Source: Bacteroidales bacterium | Lineage (GTDB): Bacteria > Bacteroidota > Bacteroidia > Bacteroidales > WCHB1-69 | Length of the DNA stretch: 64,000 nt | Reading direction: 5' to 3' | Assembly (NCBI GenBank): GCA_017394765.1 | Contig: JAFPXF010000007.1 | Coordinates: 54,981-118,980, forward strand | Program-made: the position numbers and the translations under genes | Shown: positions 60,781 through 64,000 of the stretch, piece by piece | How the letters are laid out: each line of letters starts with the position of its first letter | Position numbering within the stretch: the first letter of the stretch is position 1 | Notes under the pieces: generated by a model | The model's input: the letters and a program-made list of their open reading frames with translations, nothing else | Databases searched by the model: none | What the model was told of the DNA's origin: nothing

Positions 60781-62093
60781 CAGAAGGTGGTGTAGGAGAT
60801 TTCGAGACGCAGGCGTTGGTCATTGTCGAGGTTGGTGCCGCCGAATATGAGTCGGTTGGCGCGCACGGCGGAGCCGCGCACGACCAAGTTGATGGAGTCT
60901 GTCAAGTCGCTGTTGCCTTGAATGAGTTCTTGCACATAACGTGTGATCCGAAAGCGGTATTCATGGGCGATCTTGTCGTAGGAACCTCCAAAATGGGATG
61001 AGGAGGTGTAGTACTCGTCATCGGGGAGGAAGGTGACATTGCCATCGGGTTTGATGCCCTGCAGGGTAAGGGCTGCAGGAGGAAGAAGACTTTCCTCGTC
61101 AGGAGACAGATCCTTGACGACCAATTCGGCGCGGTTGATGACCACGCGGTTGTCAAGCGAGGCGAAGGCATCTTTGAGGTGCGGGAAAACAATCCTTGTC
61201 TTTACACCGCCTGTGGCCTGTGCGAACAGGCGGGTGGCACCCACGGAGGGGTCGCCCTGCAGCACCTCCTGGATGAAGTGGGTGTTGGAGGAGGCGGCAT
61301 AGTTGTGGTCGAAATGGGTGAACCTGGTGCACTCGGCATCGCAGGGGAAGGTGTATTTCACGGTGCCGCTGTTTTCATTGTGATAGTACAGCACGATGCT
61401 GCTCAAGGAACTGGTCATGTTTGTGAGCAAAACATAGCCCGTGGGTCCGGTGTGGGAAACAGCGGAAATACATAAACCCTTGAAAAATTCCTGAAAGGAG
61501 GAGGAACTGACCATCCGGTCTTGATTGTCAAGGAGATATTGTCCGAAAGCTTGCGAGAGGCGTATGCGCAGGTGAGCGCTGTAGTTGCCAGTATCGACGA
61601 TGACCGGCGTGCAGGGTTGGATGTCATAGCCGGTTTGGATATGGTTCAGTGGCGTGGGATCGTAACTTAACGTGCTGGTGTTGTAGTAATTGGCTTCGGA
61701 AGAGAACGATTCTGTGAGTTGATAGACGCGGATGCCCACTTGCGAGGTCGTGTCCCCGTACCAAGAGGAGAGCTGGAGCGTGAGCACCACGGAATCAACG
61801 GCGGGGTTGTCGCCAAAGTTCACAGACGCGCCCGAGAGGTCGAATTGGGCATACGTGGATGCCGTAAGGTCGCCGAAAACGGGGTCGTGAAGATGTCCGA
61901 TCAGGTTGGCACTGGTGTTGGTGGTGTTGATGGTGTCTTCCAAGATGGAATAGGCCTTCACAGTCACTGTGTCGCTGAAATCGGTGCCGAGCTGGTCGGT
62001 GAGCCCGAGACCGATGGAGGAGGTCTGGTTGTCGCATGCTGCCAAAAAGCATGTCAGTACGGCAAGGATGCCGATAAGCCGAAGTGTTTTCAT
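60780..62093 (-). CDS. DUF4270 family lipoprotein
   Basis: A 437-residue lipoprotein: signal and lipobox IGILAVLTCFLAACDNQTSS. The mature part begins SSIGLGLTDQLGTDFSDTVT and VKAYSILEDTINTTNTSANL, then IGHLHDPVFGDLTASTYAQF, the typical start of DUF4270 proteins, and is beta-rich throughout. The family is widespread in Bacteroidota, often next to a glycogen synthase-like gene as here (3 bp downstream of it). The function is unknown. Confidence 0.88.
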   Translation of the reverse strand: MKTLRLIGILAVLTCFLAACDNQTSSIGLGLTDQLGTDFSDTVTVKAYSILEDTINTTNTSANLIGHLHDPVFGDLTASTYAQFDLSGASVNFGDNPAVDSVVLTLQLSSWYGDTTSQVGIRVYQLTESFSSEANYYNTSTLSYDPTPLNHIQTGYDIQPCTPVIVDTGNYSAHLRIRLSQAFGQYLLDNQDRMVSSSSFQEFFKGLCISAVSHTGPTGYVLLTNMTSSLSSIVLYYHNENSGTVKYTFPCDAECTRFTHFDHNYAASSNTHFIQEVLQGDPSVGATRLFAQATGGVKTRIVFPHLKDAFASLDNRVVINRAELVVKDLSPDEESLLPPAALTLQGIKPDGNVTFLPDDEYYTSSSHFGGSYDKIAHEYRFRITRYVQELIQGNSDLTDSINLVVRGSAVRANRLIFGGTNLDNDQRLRLEISYTTF

Positions 62094-62096
62094 AGA

Positions 62097-62915
62097 CTAT
62101 CCGTTGTCCCGTTGGGCTAACAATTCGTCGTAGAATTCATCGTAAAGGTCCACGTAGTTGTCGTCTTCAGGGTGTTGCAGGACAGGCTTTCCCGACTGTT
62201 CCACATAAGTGAGGAGTCGTTTCTTGATGTCGGTGGTGAGTGCCACGGCATCGGAGAAATCCACGGCGGTTTGGACGATCTGGTCGTAGCCGGGGTTGCG
62301 GAAATGACGCAGGCATTCGCGCGGGATGTTGGTCTGGCGGAGTTTCTTGCCGAAACTGGTCGAGAACTTCTCCGGGAAGGAGTCCGGGAAGATGGTATAG
62401 ACGATTTTGCAGCCTTGCAGCAGCGGGTCGTCCTTGTAAACGGTCTTGATAAACAGTGGCACCAACGCGGAAATCCAGCCGTGACAGTGGATGATGTCGG
62501 GCTCCCAGCCTAATTTGCGGACGGTCTCCATCACACCTTTGGCATAAAAGATGGCGCGGGAGTCGTTGTCCGGGTAAAAGTTGCCCTCCGCGTCATAGTA
62601 GGGCGTCTTCCTCTTGAAATAGTCCTCGCTGTCGATGAAGTAGATTTGCATGCGAACATTTTGGAGCGAAGCAACCTTGATGATGAGCGGATGGTCGGTA
62701 TCCTCTATGATAATATTCTGCCCCGAGAGGCGAATGACTTCGTGCAACATGTGCCGATGCTCATTTACGCAACCGAATTTTGGCATGAACGTGCGAATCT
62801 CATTTTCGCGTTCCTGGATGCCTTGCGGGAGGTATCGGCAGATGTTGGAAATGTAACCCTCTGGAAAATAGGGGAATATCTCCGGGGTGATGAATAAGAC
62901 TTTCTTTTTTGCCAT
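62097..62915 (-). CDS. Glycogen/starch synthase-like protein, N-terminal catalytic domain only
   Basis: A 272-residue protein matching the first Rossmann domain of GT5 starch/glycogen synthases: KKVLFITPEIFPYFPEGYIS (about 3-22), RTFMPKFGCVNEHRHMLHEV, QIYFIDSEDYFKRK, and PDIIHCHGWISALVPLFIKT, KIVYTIFPDSF. The second GT-B domain that binds ADP-glucose is absent. This short form is common in Bacteroidota beside DUF4270, so it is a family trait, not a local truncation. Whether it is an active synthase is doubtful. Its promoter faces the tRNA gene. Confidence 0.85.
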   Translation of the reverse strand: MAKKKVLFITPEIFPYFPEGYISNICRYLPQGIQERENEIRTFMPKFGCVNEHRHMLHEVIRLSGQNIIIEDTDHPLIIKVASLQNVRMQIYFIDSEDYFKRKTPYYDAEGNFYPDNDSRAIFYAKGVMETVRKLGWEPDIIHCHGWISALVPLFIKTVYKDDPLLQGCKIVYTIFPDSFPEKFSTSFGKKLRQTNIPRECLRHFRNPGYDQIVQTAVDFSDAVALTTDIKKRLLTYVEQSGKPVLQHPEDDNYVDLYDEFYDELLAQRDNG

Positions 62916-62934
62916 GTTTATTATTTTGCGTGTG

Positions 62935-62942
62935 CAAAGATA
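62935..62942 (-). promoter_or_regulatory. -7 element of the glycogen synthase-like operon
   Basis: Minus-strand TATCTTTG, matching TAnnTTTG, 20 bases before the start codon at 62915. Confidence 0.55.
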
Positions 62943-63000
62943 CGAAATTTTTTCGAATAAAAAAAAATTTAGAAGTGATGAGCTATATCAAAAAAAAATG

Positions 63001-63008
63001 TATTTTTG
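63001..63008 (+). promoter_or_regulatory. -7 element of the tRNA-Leu gene
   Basis: TATTTTTG followed by CCGCC, matching TAnnTTTG, 15 bases before the mature tRNA 5' end. Confidence 0.55.
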
Positions 63009-63022
63009 CCGCCGCAAAACGA

Positions 63023-63106
63023 GCCCAGGTGGTGGAATTGGTAGACACGCTACTTTGAGGGGGTAGTGGGAGTACTCCCGTGCAAGTTCGACTCTTGTCC
63101 TGGGCA
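63023..63106 (+). tRNA. tRNA-Leu (anticodon GAG)
   Basis: The acceptor stem GCCCAGG (63023-63029) pairs with CCTGGGC near the 3' end, with A as discriminator. The anticodon stem pairs 63050-63054 with 63062-63066 and its loop TTGAGGG places GAG at 63057-63059, reading CUC and CUU. A long variable arm (GGGAGTACTCCC region) shows a class II tRNA. The T loop TTCGACT is present. CCA is not encoded. Total about 84 bases. Confidence 0.95.
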
Positions 63107-63120
63107 CTGCAAATCAAAAA

Positions 63121-63148
63121 AACGACACCGAAAGGCGTCGTTTTTTTT
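63121..63148 (+). terminator. Terminator of the tRNA-Leu gene
   Basis: AACGACACC-GAAA-GGCGTCGTT forms a stem with a GAAA tetraloop and one mismatch, followed by eight T. It lies 15 bases after the tRNA. Confidence 0.9.
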
Positions 63149-63228
63149 GTTCATAATGGTGAATCCTCTTTTTTCCAGCCCCTTTATGAAAAACCACAAA
63201 AAACACTTCTTGGAAAGCGTTTTTTTGT

Positions 63229-63236
63229 TATCTTTG
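63229..63236 (+). promoter_or_regulatory. -7 element of ppdK
   Basis: TATCTTTG followed by CGCC, matching TAnnTTTG, 46 bases before the start codon at 63282. Confidence 0.55.
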
Positions 63237-63281
63237 CGCCTCTTAAAAGAAACTAGTTCTAATCAATCTAAAACATTAAGT

Positions 63282-64000
63282 ATGAGTAATGTAAAGTATG
63301 TTTACACCTTTGGAGGAAAGACTGCCGAAGGTAAAGCCGATATGAAGAACCTTCTGGGCGGCAAAGGTGCCAACCTCGCCGAGATGTGTCTGCTCAAACT
63401 GCCCGTACCGGCTGGCCTGACCATCACCACCGAATGTTGCACCGCCTATTATCAAAACAATTGCCAACTTCCCGCCGGCCTTATGGACGAAGTCCACGCC
63501 GGAATGAAGAATATGGAGAACATCATGGGCATGAAATACGGCGACCCCGAGAACCCGCTGCTCGTCAGCTGCCGCTCTGGCGCCCGCAAGTCTATGCCCG
63601 GCATGATGGACACCGTGCTCAACATCGGTCTATGCTCCAAGACCATCCCTGGCCTCATCAAGAAGACCAACAACCCCCGTTTCGTGTATGACTCCTACCG
63701 TCGCCTCATTATGATGTACGCTGACGTCGTGATGGAGAAGGCCGAGGGCATCGAGCCCGCCGACGGCAAGAGCATCCGCAAGCAACTCGACGACATGCTC
63801 GACGCCTATAAAGAGAAAATGGGCTACAAGAGCGACACCGAGCTGAAGGCTGAAGAACTCCAGCAGCTGGCCGAGGATTTCAAGGTCCGCATCAAAGAAG
63901 TGCTGGGCACCGAGTTCCCCGATGACGCCGAGGCCCAACTCGAAGGCGGCATCAAGGCCGTGTTCAAGAGCTGGAACGGCAAGAAGGCCATCTCCTACCG
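63282..64000 (+). CDS. ppdK: Pyruvate, phosphate dikinase, 5' part only
   Basis: PPDK interconverts pyruvate, ATP and phosphate with phosphoenolpyruvate, AMP and pyrophosphate. The 239 codons in the window hold the start of the ATP-grasp domain: VYTFGGKTAEGKADMKNLLG, GGKGANLAEMCLLKLPVPAG (about 27-46), SCRSGARKSMPGMMDTVLNI (about 90-109) and the small inserted helical part after it. The frame stays open to the right edge, so the swivelling His domain and the C-terminal domain are outside. It has its own promoter after the tRNA terminator. Confidence 0.96.
   Translation, partial: MSNVKYVYTFGGKTAEGKADMKNLLGGKGANLAEMCLLKLPVPAGLTITTECCTAYYQNNCQLPAGLMDEVHAGMKNMENIMGMKYGDPENPLLVSCRSGARKSMPGMMDTVLNIGLCSKTIPGLIKKTNNPRFVYDSYRRLIMMYADVVMEKAEGIEPADGKSIRKQLDDMLDAYKEKMGYKSDTELKAEELQQLAEDFKVRIKEVLGTEFPDDAEAQLEGGIKAVFKSWNGKKAISY

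Noticed and set aside
62097..62915. Glycogen synthase gene as a local pseudogene because it lacks the second GT-B domain
   Set aside because: The short form beside DUF4270 is common in Bacteroidota, and the frame is complete.
1..64000. Mobile elements: transposase, integrase, phage or diversity-generating retroelement
   Set aside because: No protein in the window shows such motifs, and no terminal inverted repeats with target duplications were seen. The GC-rich repeats have no associated transposase here.

Overview
The window reads as a chromosomal segment of a Bacteroidota organism, most likely an uncultured member of the Bacteroidales with a fairly GC-rich coding sequence. The evidence is the combination of gene families (Bacteroidota-type RNA polymerase omega, fused SecDF, DUF4270 and DUF5618 proteins, FtsL-like protein, type IX secretion-associated proteins including a DUF4835/PorD-like protein, a SprA plug-like protein and a PorE-like OmpA protein), the recurrent Bacteroidota -7 promoter element TAnnTTTG in front of many genes, and gene starts that rarely show a clear Shine-Dalgarno sequence. 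LPS export genes (lptD, lptB), bamD and mlaD show a diderm envelope, and the MurE DNPR motif points to meso-diaminopimelate peptidoglycan.

Layout. 1-892 (minus) is the 5' part of a large secreted protein that runs off the left edge. 1046-9682 (minus) is a tightly packed run bamD-rpoZ-coaBC-porD-recN-OMP-xseB-OMT-trmD-O-antigen ligase-like gene. 9765-11027 (minus) is a type IX secretion plug-like protein, divergent from a dipeptidyl peptidase IV gene (11228-13408). 13479-13874 is a DUF5618 gene. 14441-17266 (minus) is the first of two large glycine-rich FISUMP surface proteins. 17893-26661 (plus) is the division and cell wall cluster mraZ-rsmH-ftsL-ftsI-murE-mraY-[murD fragment]-ftsW. In it the murD place holds only the C-terminal ligase domain. 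It is followed not by murG/murC/ftsQAZ but by two SGNH hydrolases and an MBOAT acyltransferase (26721-31335), which look like a cell-surface O-acetylation unit. 31900-36015 (plus) is the second FISUMP protein.

36543-42149 (minus) is an envelope operon: amidase, MlaD, DUF3127, NlpC/P60, MltG, ROK. It is divergent from lptD (42229-44856). Then come a toxin-antitoxin-like pair behind a 26-bp palindrome (44960-45714), secDF, a PorE-like OmpA protein with an apparently inactivated retropepsin-like tail, a porin-like protein and a membrane protein of the nucleoside-recognition (Gate) type. lptB with an SRPBCC protein (minus), mscL, xseA and an MBL-fold lipoprotein follow. The right end holds a minus-strand run (glycogen synthase-like, DUF4270, MATE, hflX), a tRNA-Leu(GAG), and the 5' part of ppdK, which runs off the right edge.

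The most unusual features are (1) the free-standing MurD C-terminal domain inside the dcw cluster; (2) two oppositely oriented FISUMP genes that each carry the same GC-rich repeat upstream of the promoter and the same terminator-plus-hairpin repeat downstream, with stem changes that preserve base pairing between copies; and (3) the degenerate protease-like domain fused to the PorE-like protein. No CRISPR array, insertion sequence, integrase or prophage was seen.
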